Below, piece after piece: positions 15,875 to 23,895 of a stretch of DNA of 64,000 nt. The notes beneath the pieces are model-generated. The model did no database searches. It was not told the DNA's origin and saw only the letters and a list, made by a program, of their open reading frames with translations. This stretch comes from an uncultured Bacteroidales bacterium (GTDB lineage: Bacteria; Bacteroidota; Bacteroidia; Bacteroidales; UBA932): assembly GCA_946999645.1 (NCBI GenBank), contig CAMQDS010000001.1:186001-250000 (forward strand). The letters run 5' to 3'. Position 1 is the first letter of the stretch; each line of letters starts with the position of its first letter. The position numbers and the translations under genes were made by a program.

Positions 15875-17128
15875 TTATTCGCGGATGGCTGCAATTCCAG
15901 GAAGTTCTTTACCCTCAATTGCTTCAAGCATAGCACCACCACCTGTTGAAACATAACTAACCTTATCGGCATAGCCCATACGTGTAACAGCAGCAACAGA
16001 ATCACCACCGCCAACTAAAGTATACGCACCGTTTTTGGTAGCCTCTGCCAGGTCTTCTGCTATTTGAAGAGTACCCTTTGCGAAATTAGGTAGCTCAAAT
16101 ACTCCTACAGGACCATTCCAAAGAATTGTCTTAGATGAAAGAATTATCTTCTTCCAATTTTCAAGTGAAGCCTTGCCGGCATCCATACCTTCCCAGTCTT
16201 CAGGAATATCATTTACAGGAAATACCTTTTGAGGAGCATCATTACTAAATTCCTGAGCGCAAACAGTTTCAACTGACAGAGAAATATTTACGCCCTTCTC
16301 TTTAGCCTCTTTAAGTATTTCAAGAGCCTCAGGTATAAGTTCATCCTCATGAAGAGATTTACCTATTTTACCACCTTGTGCCTTAACGAAGGTATAACCC
16401 ATACCACCACCTATAATAAGGTTATCAACCTTACCTACAAGATTTTTAAGAACAGCAAGTTTAGAAGAAACTTTAGAACCACCGATTATCGCAGTCAAAG
16501 GACGTTTTGCATTTTTAAGCACATTTTCAATAGCTACAATTTCTCCTTCCATAAGATATCCGAACATCTTATCATTAGGGAAATATTTTGCGATAAGTGC
16601 TGTTGAAGCATGGGCACGGTGTGCTGTTCCGAAAGCATCATTGATATAGCAATCAGCATAAGATGCAAGTTTCTTAACAAATTCTTTCTGGCTTTCCTTT
16701 ACAGCCTTTTTTGCTGCTGCCTTTTCTTCATCTGTTGCATCCTCTGCAAGTCCTCTTGGTTTACCCTCTTCTTCAGCATAGAAACGAAGATTTTCAAGCA
16801 AAAGAGCTTCTCCAGGTTTAAGAGCAGCGGCCTGTGCATCTGCTTTCATACAATCGTCAGCGAACTGAACAGGGACACCTAAGCACTCTGAAACTCTTGC
16901 AACTATGTGTTTAAGTGAAAATTTAGAATCAACTTTTTTAGGACGACCTAAATGAGACATAATAATCACAGAACCACCTTTTTCCAATACTTTTTTCAAA
17001 GTAGGCATTGCCCTGCGAATACGGGTGTCATCTGTAATATTAAAATTTTCATCCAAAGGAACATTGAAATCGACACGCACAATGGCTTTTTTGCCTGCGA
17101 AGTCGTACTTGTCTATAAATTGCTGCAT
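15875..17128 (-). CDS. pgk: Phosphoglycerate kinase
   Basis: Pgk makes ATP and 3-phosphoglycerate from 1,3-bisphosphoglycerate and ADP in glycolysis. The 417-residue protein matches family length and motifs: KKAIVRVDFNVPLDEN at residues 14-29, IIMSHLGRPK, LLENLRFYAEEEGK, INDAFGTAHRAHAS, the Lys-rich hinge, and C-terminal GGGDSVAAV and STGGGAMLE in the nucleotide-binding half. A -7 box lies at 17186-17193. It is downstream of hsdS on the same strand but has its own promoter. Confidence 0.97.
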   Translation of the reverse strand: MQQFIDKYDFAGKKAIVRVDFNVPLDENFNITDDTRIRRAMPTLKKVLEKGGSVIIMSHLGRPKKVDSKFSLKHIVARVSECLGVPVQFADDCMKADAQAAALKPGEALLLENLRFYAEEEGKPRGLAEDATDEEKAAAKKAVKESQKEFVKKLASYADCYINDAFGTAHRAHASTALIAKYFPNDKMFGYLMEGEIVAIENVLKNAKRPLTAIIGGSKVSSKLAVLKNLVGKVDNLIIGGGMGYTFVKAQGGKIGKSLHEDELIPEALEILKEAKEKGVNISLSVETVCAQEFSNDAPQKVFPVNDIPEDWEGMDAGKASLENWKKIILSSKTILWNGPVGVFELPNFAKGTLQIAEDLAEATKNGAYTLVGGGDSVAAVTRMGYADKVSYVSTGGGAMLEAIEGKELPGIAAIRE

Positions 17129-17185
17129 AGTATAAAATATTTAATTACATGCTTAAAAATTACAACTTTCAGAACAGTTGTCTTG

Positions 17186-17193
17186 CAAATTTA
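17186..17193 (-). promoter_or_regulatory. -7 promoter element of pgk
   Basis: Minus-strand TAAATTTG, matching TAnnTTTG, about 58 bases before the pgk ATG. No -33 element was clear. Confidence 0.45.
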
Positions 17194-17262
17194 ACAATTT
17201 TCCTATAATACTTAATATTTTATATCGTCACTTCTCGGACTTTTGCCAGTTTATGTTTTCGG

Positions 17263-18405
17263 TCAGTTTCTCGTGAAGTTTAGCAACTGCTCGCGGTAAT
17301 ACTCATACTGCTTCCGCCGCAATTCGATTTCCCGAGGCAGCCCCTCACTGATGGATGTAGTCAGTGTGTCAAATTTATCCAAAATCCGCACAATCTCCCT
17401 CTGCACCTCTAATGGTGGGATGGGGATAATTGTTTCTTTTGCTTGCGACCAATGTCTTTTATATCCAAGCCCCTTGATATAGAAATTACAAAATGCATAG
17501 TAAATAAATTTCGCATTATCTTTTAACGGCTTCAATATCTTAATGCCATCCGCTCCTTGTACAAACTTAAAGTCTACATATTTTATATGTTCAGAATGAT
17601 CACCAAAAATAATATAACAGTCTTTTGGTACAGCATTTAAAATTTCATCAGTATATCCCGAAATAAAAGATTCACCCTGATCTATTATTGGAACACTACC
17701 TACCACTTTATACTCATTGCGTTTTAATTTATAGTGTGCTGTAACCAAGCAGCACACCTCCCCAAGCGTCTTCCACTCCACCACTCCCCTCGTAGACAAA
17801 TACTCCTCACTCAGCAACTTATCCCTATAATAACCATACTGCTTCCTCCTACACTCCAACTCCGCCTCCAACTCCGCCTCCAACATAGTAAACTTATCCA
17901 AAATCCGCACAATCTCAGACTGCACCGATAGCGGTGGGATGGGGATAATAAGATTTTTAACTATTCCTGCGTTTATATTTGTTTGAGTTCCTGCGCCTAA
18001 GGATTTAATATATTCATATTGACTTGACAAATAATAGAATAAATACTTATAATATACTATATCCTCATTTACTTCAATATTGGCACAAGCCTGATTTGTT
18101 GTTAATGGAATTTTATTGATTCCAATACGCCCTACAGTTGCCCCATACATAGCTACAATTATACAATTTGCAGGAATATATTTCGCATTTGATGAGTCTA
18201 ATCCCTCTTTTGTTATTTTAACTTCAGTATCCCATATCTCAGAAAAATTCACCTCTTGAGTTCTCAGCCAAGGAATATCTCCACCATAATATTCAGGTAC
18301 AGATGAACGTGGTGTTCCGCCAGAACATATATTCTTACTAATATCCCCAAGCCGCTTCCACTCCACCTCGGCACCTTGCAGCAAACGTTCAATATATTCA
18401 ATCAT
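17263..18405 (-). CDS. hsdS: Type I restriction-modification specificity subunit (orphan HsdS)
   Basis: HsdS sets the bipartite DNA target of a type I restriction-modification complex. The 380-residue protein has two target-recognition domains, each starting with EWKRLG/EWKTLG-like segments (about residues 15 and 210), and two conserved helical spacers, both with the pattern IPIPPL-VQ-EIVRILDKF and RRKQY-YYR--LL. The central spacer carries the repeated tetrapeptide LEAE, encoded by 12-bp repeats. No hsdM or hsdR is within the window: pgk lies on one side and a methyltransferase unlike HsdM on the other. It may act in trans with a system elsewhere, serve as a recombination donor, or be a relic. 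Its DNA is richer in C on the plus strand than its neighbours, suggesting horizontal origin. Confidence 0.88.
   Translation of the reverse strand: MIEYIERLLQGAEVEWKRLGDISKNICSGGTPRSSVPEYYGGDIPWLRTQEVNFSEIWDTEVKITKEGLDSSNAKYIPANCIIVAMYGATVGRIGINKIPLTTNQACANIEVNEDIVYYKYLFYYLSSQYEYIKSLGAGTQTNINAGIVKNLIIPIPPLSVQSEIVRILDKFTMLEAELEAELECRRKQYGYYRDKLLSEEYLSTRGVVEWKTLGEVCCLVTAHYKLKRNEYKVVGSVPIIDQGESFISGYTDEILNAVPKDCYIIFGDHSEHIKYVDFKFVQGADGIKILKPLKDNAKFIYYAFCNFYIKGLGYKRHWSQAKETIIPIPPLEVQREIVRILDKFDTLTTSISEGLPREIELRRKQYEYYREQLLNFTRN
17375..17430 (-). repeat. C-terminal copy of the HsdS spacer repeat
   Basis: Within hsdS, 17375-17397 is identical over 23 bases to 17894-17916, and 17414-17430 (GGTGGGATGGGGATAAT) is identical over 17 bases to 17933-17949. 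These encode the repeated IPIPPL and EIVRILDK spacer segments and could support recombination between specificity modules. Confidence 0.75.
17858..17884 (-). repeat. 12-bp tandem repeat in the central HsdS spacer
   Basis: AACTCCGCCTCC occurs twice head to tail (17858-17869, 17870-17881) and continues with AAC. It is in frame and encodes LEAE units in the helical spacer between the two recognition domains. In EcoR124-type HsdS, a change in the number of 12-bp (TAEL) repeats at the same place alters the spacing of the DNA target. Confidence 0.8.
17894..17949 (-). repeat. Central copy of the HsdS spacer repeat
   Basis: Partner of 17375-17430: the first 23 bases and the last 17 bases are identical between the two copies, with a diverged stretch between them. 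Confidence 0.75.
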
Positions 18406-18546
18406 AGCAACTTCCGTAAGTTTGTGTATACTTTAATACCCCACTAAAATCCCGTACCCAAAATTATAGATACGAGGCAATACGCAGACAAATATAAATA
18501 AACTATCACCATTCCACGAACTTTTTTATCACACAAAAAACCGCAA

Positions 18547-18616
18547 AACAATCCGCAAAATATAACTGCAGAGCATACGTCAAAGTCGAAGAGAGGCAGG
18601 GGCTTGGGGCAGCGTA
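18547..18616. repeat. Direct repeat copy A (about 70 bp)
   Basis: Begins AACAATCCGCAAAATAT and ends GCGTAG. It aligns with 18734-18804 through shared blocks AACAATCCGCAAAATAT, GCATAC, CAAAGTCGAAGAGAG and CAGG-GCTT. Roughly four of five bases agree. Its right end supplies the left arm of the folded core. Confidence 0.75.
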
Positions 18617-18702
18617 GCCGCCCGTGGCTTCGTGAACGGGAGGGACCCATGCCATGGGCATGGGAGGGATAGCACCGTAGGTGCGTACTGCCCCCAAGCC
18701 CT
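18598..18702. repeat. GC-rich nested inverted-repeat element
   Basis: The outer arms AGGGGCTTGGGGCAG (18598-18612) and CTGCCCCCAAGCCCT (18688-18702) pair along 14 bp with one bulged base on each side. Inside are three small hairpins in a row: CCCGT/ACGGG (18621-18625, 18636-18640), CCCATGCC/GGCATGGG with loop ATG (18646-18664), and GCACC/GGTGC with loop GTA (18672-18684). This is a multibranch structure of about 105 bases, far more GC-rich than the surroundings. It could be a structured RNA, a REP-like or MITE-like element, or a protein-binding site; sequence alone does not decide. Confidence 0.6.
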
Positions 18703-18733
18703 GGCTCCGCAGGCGTAATAATTAGCAGAACAT

Positions 18734-18804
18734 AACAATCCGCAAAATATTAGTGCAAAGCATACTGCAAAGTCGAAGAGAGACAGGAGCTTCAGGCGGC
18801 GTAG
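18734..18804. repeat. Direct repeat copy B (about 71 bp)
   Basis: Partner of 18547-18616, with the same order of blocks and ending GGCGTAG. Unlike copy A it is not followed by the GC-rich folded core but by the promoter of the methyltransferase gene. Confidence 0.75.
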
Positions 18805-18824
18805 AGTACAAGAAAAAAATGAAC

Positions 18825-18832
18825 TATCTTTG
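18825..18832 (+). promoter_or_regulatory. -7 promoter element of the 18850 methyltransferase gene
   Basis: TATCTTTG followed by C matches TAnnTTTG and ends 17 bases before the ATG. The -33 region falls in the end of direct repeat copy B and shows no TTTG. Confidence 0.5.
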
Positions 18833-18849
18833 CACAAAAATTATAAACT

Positions 18850-19776
18850 ATGGCTATTGAATACCCTTCCGAGAGCTGGAAAGATTACGAACTCATAGAC
18901 AGCGGCGACTTTGAAAAGTTGGAACGCTACGGAAAGTATGTCCTTATAAGACCCGAACCTAAAGCCTTGTGGCATAAATCATTGCCTAAAGAACAATGGA
19001 ACAGTATGGCTAACGTAATCTTTTCTCCTGGAGCAGGTTTTTCTCGTGCAGGAAAAGAAGAAAGCGGAACGTGGAATAAAATTAAAGCCATGGATGACCA
19101 ATGGTATATCAAATACAATGGAACTGGTCCTCGTTTCACTCTTAGATTGGGGCTTACTTCATTCAAACACGTTGGAGTCTTCCCTGAGCAGGCACCTAAT
19201 TGGGAATATATATATACCAATACAAAAGAAATAGTAAATAAAGCAAAAACTGAAGGTAATCCAGTACCTAAAGTCTTGAATATGTTTGCCTATACAGGGG
19301 CTGCATCATTGGCAGCAAAAGCAGCAGGTGCTGATGTTACTCATCTTGATTCTGTACGTCAGGTAGTATCATGGGCAAAAGGCAACATGGAAAAAAGCGG
19401 TATGGACAATATCCGTTGGGTTATAGAGGACGCTATGAAATTTGCCCGTCGGGAACATCGTAGGGGTAATGTCTATCAGGGAATTATCCTCGATCCTCCT
19501 GCTTACGGTCACGGTCCTGACGGAGAGCGTTGGAAATTGGATGATTGCCTTTACGATATGATGGAAGAAGTGTCAGACATTTTGGCACCTAAAGATAGTT
19601 TTATGGTTCTTAATCTGTACTCAAACGGATTTTCCGCATTATTGGGAGAAACCGTTGTAAAACAGGCCTTTAGTATGACAAAGGATGAACAAAACCTTCA
19701 AAGCGGAGAATTGTCCTTGAAAGACAGATACGGTAAAGCATTGCCTCTGAGTATCTTCGTACGTATGCGACGCTAA
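18850..19776 (+). CDS. Class I SAM-dependent methyltransferase (RlmI/RlmK-like)
   Basis: A 308-residue methyltransferase of the type that resembles the catalytic half of the 23S rRNA methyltransferases RlmI and RlmK. After an N-terminal beta-rich region (residues 1-140), the SAM-binding motif is VLNMFAYTGAASLAAKAAGA near 155, the acidic loop is VTHLDSV, and the catalytic motif is IILDPPAYGHG near 216. The DPPAYG form points to an rRNA or other RNA base target, but the substrate is not proven. It is a monocistronic gene with its own promoter, convergent with the GT2 gene. Confidence 0.85.
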   Translation: MAIEYPSESWKDYELIDSGDFEKLERYGKYVLIRPEPKALWHKSLPKEQWNSMANVIFSPGAGFSRAGKEESGTWNKIKAMDDQWYIKYNGTGPRFTLRLGLTSFKHVGVFPEQAPNWEYIYTNTKEIVNKAKTEGNPVPKVLNMFAYTGAASLAAKAAGADVTHLDSVRQVVSWAKGNMEKSGMDNIRWVIEDAMKFARREHRRGNVYQGIILDPPAYGHGPDGERWKLDDCLYDMMEEVSDILAPKDSFMVLNLYSNGFSALLGETVVKQAFSMTKDEQNLQSGELSLKDRYGKALPLSIFVRMRR

Positions 19777-19799
19777 TTTGCGTAAGACTGTTGTATACT

Positions 19800-20723
19800 C
19801 TATCTGAAAAATCTGCGGTGCAGTCTTCTACAAAGTACTGAAATATAGAACGGAGATATAGATACAAATTTCAGTAAATCAAAAACAGATAAGCCACTCT
19901 TTTTGATTGGAATATCAGCTCTCATTATGTCTGTAAGTAGTGAAAGAAATTGACATATAAGTGCTTCTATGAACGGGGCTTTTATCTTGTTACCTATATA
20001 AAATCCGTATAAATCGCGGAAATTTAGTACTCGGCTCTTATAGTGTCTTTCATTAATTGATGCTGTAATTGAGCCTTCGCGGTTTACCCTATGTATCTGT
20101 ACAGGTATATTTTCCAGTGCTATAGATTGTGCTTGATAAAGAGCCTTTCCTGTGAATAGATTATCTTCATGTAGCCTTCCAGGAGCAAACGTAAGATGGT
20201 TCCGCACTATAAAATCAGTTCTGTATAGATACATCCATACTGGTGTGCTATAATATCTTCCTACATTTTGGTAAAAACTTTTCAGAAAAGCAGAACCGCT
20301 ACATTTGTCAATGCAAAAGCCTCTTTTGAAATAGTAACTGTCACTCTTGTCGCTGAACTGCACATTGAAGCATGCAACCTCTACATCTTTCTTAGTGGCA
20401 AAATCAAGCATCGACTGAATGGCTCCAGGTACTAAATAGTCATCACTATCCAGAAAATATACATATCTGCCTGACATTTCAGCCATACCTGCATTACGTG
20501 CTGCACTCAATCCTTTGTTCGATTGAGTAATAACTCGCATCCGGGGATATTTGCTTTTGTACTCCTGAAGAATATCTCCGCTTTTGTCTGTTGAGCCGTC
20601 ATTGACACAGATTACCTCAATATCATCACTATCAGTCTGTGTCAGCAAAGAATCTAAGCACTCCCTAAGGAAGTTCTCTACATTGAATACAGGGACTATT
20701 ACTGAAATTTTAATGTCCTTCAC
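19800..20723 (-). CDS. Glycosyltransferase family 2
   Basis: A 307-residue GT-A fold enzyme. The N-terminus has the nucleotide-sugar pattern ISVIVPVFNVENFLRECLDSLL and ICVNDGSTDKSGDI, then SAARNAGM, the metal-binding DxD as FLDSDDYL (near 95), and an acidic catalytic-loop candidate in RLHEDNLFTG. There is no membrane segment, so it acts on the cytoplasmic side. It starts three bases after the stop of the GT117 gene, so the two are translationally coupled and likely work on one glycan pathway. Donor and acceptor are unknown. Confidence 0.9.
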   Translation of the reverse strand: MKDIKISVIVPVFNVENFLRECLDSLLTQTDSDDIEVICVNDGSTDKSGDILQEYKSKYPRMRVITQSNKGLSAARNAGMAEMSGRYVYFLDSDDYLVPGAIQSMLDFATKKDVEVACFNVQFSDKSDSYYFKRGFCIDKCSGSAFLKSFYQNVGRYYSTPVWMYLYRTDFIVRNHLTFAPGRLHEDNLFTGKALYQAQSIALENIPVQIHRVNREGSITASINERHYKSRVLNFRDLYGFYIGNKIKAPFIEALICQFLSLLTDIMRADIPIKKSGLSVFDLLKFVSISPFYISVLCRRLHRRFFR

Positions 20724-20726
20724 TGA

Positions 20727-23700
20727 CTACTTTCCCTTTACGTTTGATTCAAGTTCGTTTATGAATTGTTTTGACAACTTTCCTCCATCGACTCTTTTCA
20801 TAACGTCTGATAAATAGTATATACAATTGCAACAAAGTTCAAATTCGCTCTTTGATACATCATAGTATTCAATGAAGAAGCGTACTGATTTTTGCAGTTC
20901 TTTGTTCATTGCTATAGCTAAGGCTTTGCCTTTTTCTTTGGCTCCTGATTTTAAATACAGGTCTATCATATTGATGACAGAAAGGTCATTTTGATAAAAG
21001 CCTATACAGATCGTTTCTAAAGGATATGTCTTGCTTGGAACGCATTTCTGTGCCTTGTCAAGCATTGCAATTGCTTTGTCCTTTTGACCAGAAGCTAGAA
21101 GTAATTCTGCAGTATTTACAAACAACTCTCTTTGTGGAATTACACCTAAGAAAGTATATAAATTCTGATAATCAACGAAATAATCTGTTCTTCCGAGTGC
21201 TTTCCAACTGAATGTATCGCTCATCTTTTTGTATAAATCTGGGAGGTCTACTTTTCCCAAATTTGAAGATGTTATACGATTCTTTATAGGCACAAACTTA
21301 CTTGAAAAGCCTTCGTACATGAGATAATCTTTAAGACCTATATTGAGTTCTCCTCCTTGACTTAACATATTTATAGGTCTATCCCACTTGTAAGAAGAGA
21401 GCAGATCAAGCATAAATAATTCAGGCTTTGATATATAGTCTTTATTTTCAGGAATTGTAAGAACTATCTCATCAGGAATCTCATTTGCATATTCAGGAGG
21501 TAAAATGCCATATTTTAGGACGTTTTCCTTATTTACAGGAATACTTATTTTCCTTGATATTATATAATCTTCCATAGACCCATCTTCAAGTGGAAGTTTT
21601 GATTCTGGGCTATTGCTTCGGAATATATCCATAACCGTTGAAATAGGCACAACTTTATTTGACCTATCGTATATTCTTACAAATTCATTCTTACCGTAAA
21701 GATATTTTTCCTTCCCTATTTTTAGATCTAAAGCTGCAGATTCGTTGATTGCATACTTCATTTGACCTATGTACCAATCAGTTCCAAGTAGAGATGTATT
21801 AGCAATCCTCACATCTGTCCTTATTCCTTCAACTTCTTGGGCATACCAAAGAGGGAAGGTATCGTTGTCTCCATGAGTAATCAGTATCCCTTGTTTTCCT
21901 ACAGAGTTAAGATAATTAGCAGCCATTTCCACTGCTGTTTTCCTGTGACTTCTGTCGTGGTCGTCCCAGTTTTGCGCTGCCATTATAGCTGGCACTCCGA
22001 GTAGTAAAACAGTTGCTACAGATGCTGAGAGTGTCTTATATTTTCCCTTTAAAAGTTCTGTGATGAAATCATATAAGGCAATTACAGCAAAACCTATCCA
22101 TATGGAAAAAGCGTAGAAAGAGCCGGCGTAGGCATAATCTCGTTCTCTTACTTGGTATGGAGGTTGGTTGAGGTATATTACTATTGCAATACCTGTCATG
22201 AAAAATAATAGGAAGACAAGCCAGCAACCTCGTTTATCTTTACTATATTGGAAACAAAGCCCTATAATACCCAACAGCAATGGAAGTAGAAAATAATGAT
22301 TCTTTCCCTTGTTGTTTTTAAGTATATCAGGAGCATTATCTTGATTACCAAGTCTTAAGTCATCTATAAATTTGATACCACATTCCCAATTTCCATAAAA
22401 TATTTCACCAGGTGAAGGGCTGTGAATATCATTTTGTCTTCCAGCAAAATTCCACATAAAATATCTCCAATACATCCAGTTAAGTTGGAAATCAAGGAAA
22501 AATGTCAGGTTGGTGCCAAATGTAGGTTTTTTATATTTACTTCCTGCTACGAAAGTTCCCTTTCCGTTCATATAAGATTCATAGAACCTTATATATTTGT
22601 CATCCTGATTATTCCACATTCTTGGAAATAGCATCTTTCCTGAAGATGAATATTCTGCCTCGATAGGCCCGGTGACCTTTTTATATTTGCCATTGAGAAG
22701 AGTCCAATATTCACTATTTTCTAAGGAAGCATAAGGGGCTCCGAAATATGGTCCATACAGGAGAGGAGTTTTTCCGTATTGTTCTCGTGACAGATAGCGT
22801 ACCAAAGAGAAAGCATTGTCAGGCTGATTTTCATTGGTAGGTGTCATAACATTGGATCTTATTATTATAACACTGAATATTGAAAATCCTATGACTATTG
22901 TAGTGAAACACAGAAGTGTAGTTGTTAAGAAGACTTTTCCCTTCTTTTGCCATTTGAATAGTCCGTAAAAGCATAGGGCAAGAAGTGCAATCATAAAGAA
23001 TGCTGCCCCAGAGTTTACAGGCAATCCCAATCCATTTACAAATAAAATATCTGTATATGCTGCAGTCTTAGGAAGATAAGGAATTATAATGAAAAGAATT
23101 ATGGCTAATATGATAACCGAAATTATGAAAATCTTTATATACTCCCACAATGTATAATGAGTTTCCTCTCTTTTTTTGTAGTAGTACATAAATACTATTG
23201 CTGGTATTGCGAGCAGGTTAAGAAGGTGAACACCTATTGATAGTCCCATTAATAGAGAAATCAATATAATCCACCTATTGGCGTATGGAGTCCCATCTTG
23301 TTCATACCACTTTGTCATTGCCCAGAATACCATTGCTGTAAATAGCGAGGACATAGCATATACTTCACTTTCAACGGCTGAAAACCAGAAAGTATCTGAA
23401 AAACAATATGCTAAGGCTCCGACAGCTCCACTTCCCAATATGGCTATGGCTTGTCCCAAAGAGTATTCACCGTTGTCTGATTTTTTTATCAGTCTTTTGG
23501 CAAAAAATATTATTGTCAGATATAGGAAAAATATAGCGAATGCAGAACATATTGCGCTCATTGCATTCACAGCAATTGCTGCGTGTTCAGGCTTTACAAA
23601 AATTGTAAAAAATCTTGCAATAAGTTGGAATACTGGATTTCCAGGAGGATGTCCTACTTCAAATTTAAATGATGATGCTATAAATTCTCCACAATCCCAA

Positions 23701-23804
23701 AAGGAGGCACTTGGCTCTATTGTAGAAAGATAAGTAAATGCTGCAACTACAAGGATGACGGCAGATACTATATAATTCCATAGATTGAATCTCTTTGTAT
23801 TCAT
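20727..23804 (-). CDS. Polytopic membrane glycosyltransferase, DUF2723/GT117 type
   Basis: A 1025-residue membrane protein with about a dozen hydrophobic helices in its first 600 residues and a soluble, partly TPR-like C-terminal half. The N-terminus MNTKRFNLWNYIVSAVILV followed by STIEPSASFWDCGEFIAS and VGHPPGNP is the DUF2723 hallmark. The Asp/Glu pair in FWDCGEF resembles the first-loop acid of GT-C enzymes that use lipid-linked sugars. Databases call the family GT117. I placed the start at the ATG at 23804; the frame extends upstream to a TTG at 23831, but that lies inside the -7 promoter box. It is coupled to the GT2 gene. A role in protein or lipid O-glycosylation is inference. Confidence 0.85.
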   Translation of the reverse strand: MNTKRFNLWNYIVSAVILVVAAFTYLSTIEPSASFWDCGEFIASSFKFEVGHPPGNPVFQLIARFFTIFVKPEHAAIAVNAMSAICSAFAIFFLYLTIIFFAKRLIKKSDNGEYSLGQAIAILGSGAVGALAYCFSDTFWFSAVESEVYAMSSLFTAMVFWAMTKWYEQDGTPYANRWIILISLLMGLSIGVHLLNLLAIPAIVFMYYYKKREETHYTLWEYIKIFIISVIILAIILFIIIPYLPKTAAYTDILFVNGLGLPVNSGAAFFMIALLALCFYGLFKWQKKGKVFLTTTLLCFTTIVIGFSIFSVIIIRSNVMTPTNENQPDNAFSLVRYLSREQYGKTPLLYGPYFGAPYASLENSEYWTLLNGKYKKVTGPIEAEYSSSGKMLFPRMWNNQDDKYIRFYESYMNGKGTFVAGSKYKKPTFGTNLTFFLDFQLNWMYWRYFMWNFAGRQNDIHSPSPGEIFYGNWECGIKFIDDLRLGNQDNAPDILKNNKGKNHYFLLPLLLGIIGLCFQYSKDKRGCWLVFLLFFMTGIAIVIYLNQPPYQVRERDYAYAGSFYAFSIWIGFAVIALYDFITELLKGKYKTLSASVATVLLLGVPAIMAAQNWDDHDRSHRKTAVEMAANYLNSVGKQGILITHGDNDTFPLWYAQEVEGIRTDVRIANTSLLGTDWYIGQMKYAINESAALDLKIGKEKYLYGKNEFVRIYDRSNKVVPISTVMDIFRSNSPESKLPLEDGSMEDYIISRKISIPVNKENVLKYGILPPEYANEIPDEIVLTIPENKDYISKPELFMLDLLSSYKWDRPINMLSQGGELNIGLKDYLMYEGFSSKFVPIKNRITSSNLGKVDLPDLYKKMSDTFSWKALGRTDYFVDYQNLYTFLGVIPQRELFVNTAELLLASGQKDKAIAMLDKAQKCVPSKTYPLETICIGFYQNDLSVINMIDLYLKSGAKEKGKALAIAMNKELQKSVRFFIEYYDVSKSEFELCCNCIYYLSDVMKRVDGGKLSKQFINELESNVKGK

Positions 23805-23828
23805 ATTAATTCTATATTCCACAAATAA

Positions 23829-23836
23829 CAAATATA
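23829..23836 (-). promoter_or_regulatory. -7 promoter element of the GT117-GT2 operon
   Basis: Minus-strand TATATTTG, a full TAnnTTTG match, 24 bases before the ATG at 23804. A TTTG on the same strand at 23858-23861 is a possible -33 with a slightly long 21-base spacer. Confidence 0.5.
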
Positions 23837-23849
23837 CAAACAGTTTCGC

Positions 23850-23857
23850 TATCTTTG
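23850..23857 (+). promoter_or_regulatory. -7 promoter element of the SUI1-led operon
   Basis: TATCTTTG followed by C, matching TAnnTTTG, 38 bases before the ATG at 23896. It lies back to back with the -7 box of the GT117 gene, 13 bases away. Confidence 0.5.
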
Positions 23858-23895
23858 CAAAAAATCATAGGTTCTTTATTGTAAAATAGTTAGAG

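Larger units (their letters stand above)
18406..18849. other. 444-bp gene-free region between hsdS and a methyltransferase gene
   Basis: No supportable gene is present. Open frames here are low-complexity translations of the repeat. The stretch holds two diverged copies of a roughly 70-bp direct repeat (18547-18616, 18734-18804), a GC-rich folded core between and overlapping them (18598-18702), and at the right end the -7 box of the downstream gene. The part nearest hsdS (18406-18540) is AT-rich and shows nothing specific. Confidence 0.75.

Noticed and set aside
18444..18837. Three overlapping minus-strand open frames of 63-85 codons in the repeat region
   Set aside because: Their translations repeat the same Leu/Phe/Cys-rich pattern because they are read from the two direct repeats in different frames; no start context, no conservation of a protein and strong DNA symmetry instead.
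23805..23831. Upstream TTG start of the GT117 gene
   Set aside because: It overlaps the -7 box at 23829-23836; the ATG at 23804 begins the conserved MNTKRFNLW sequence.
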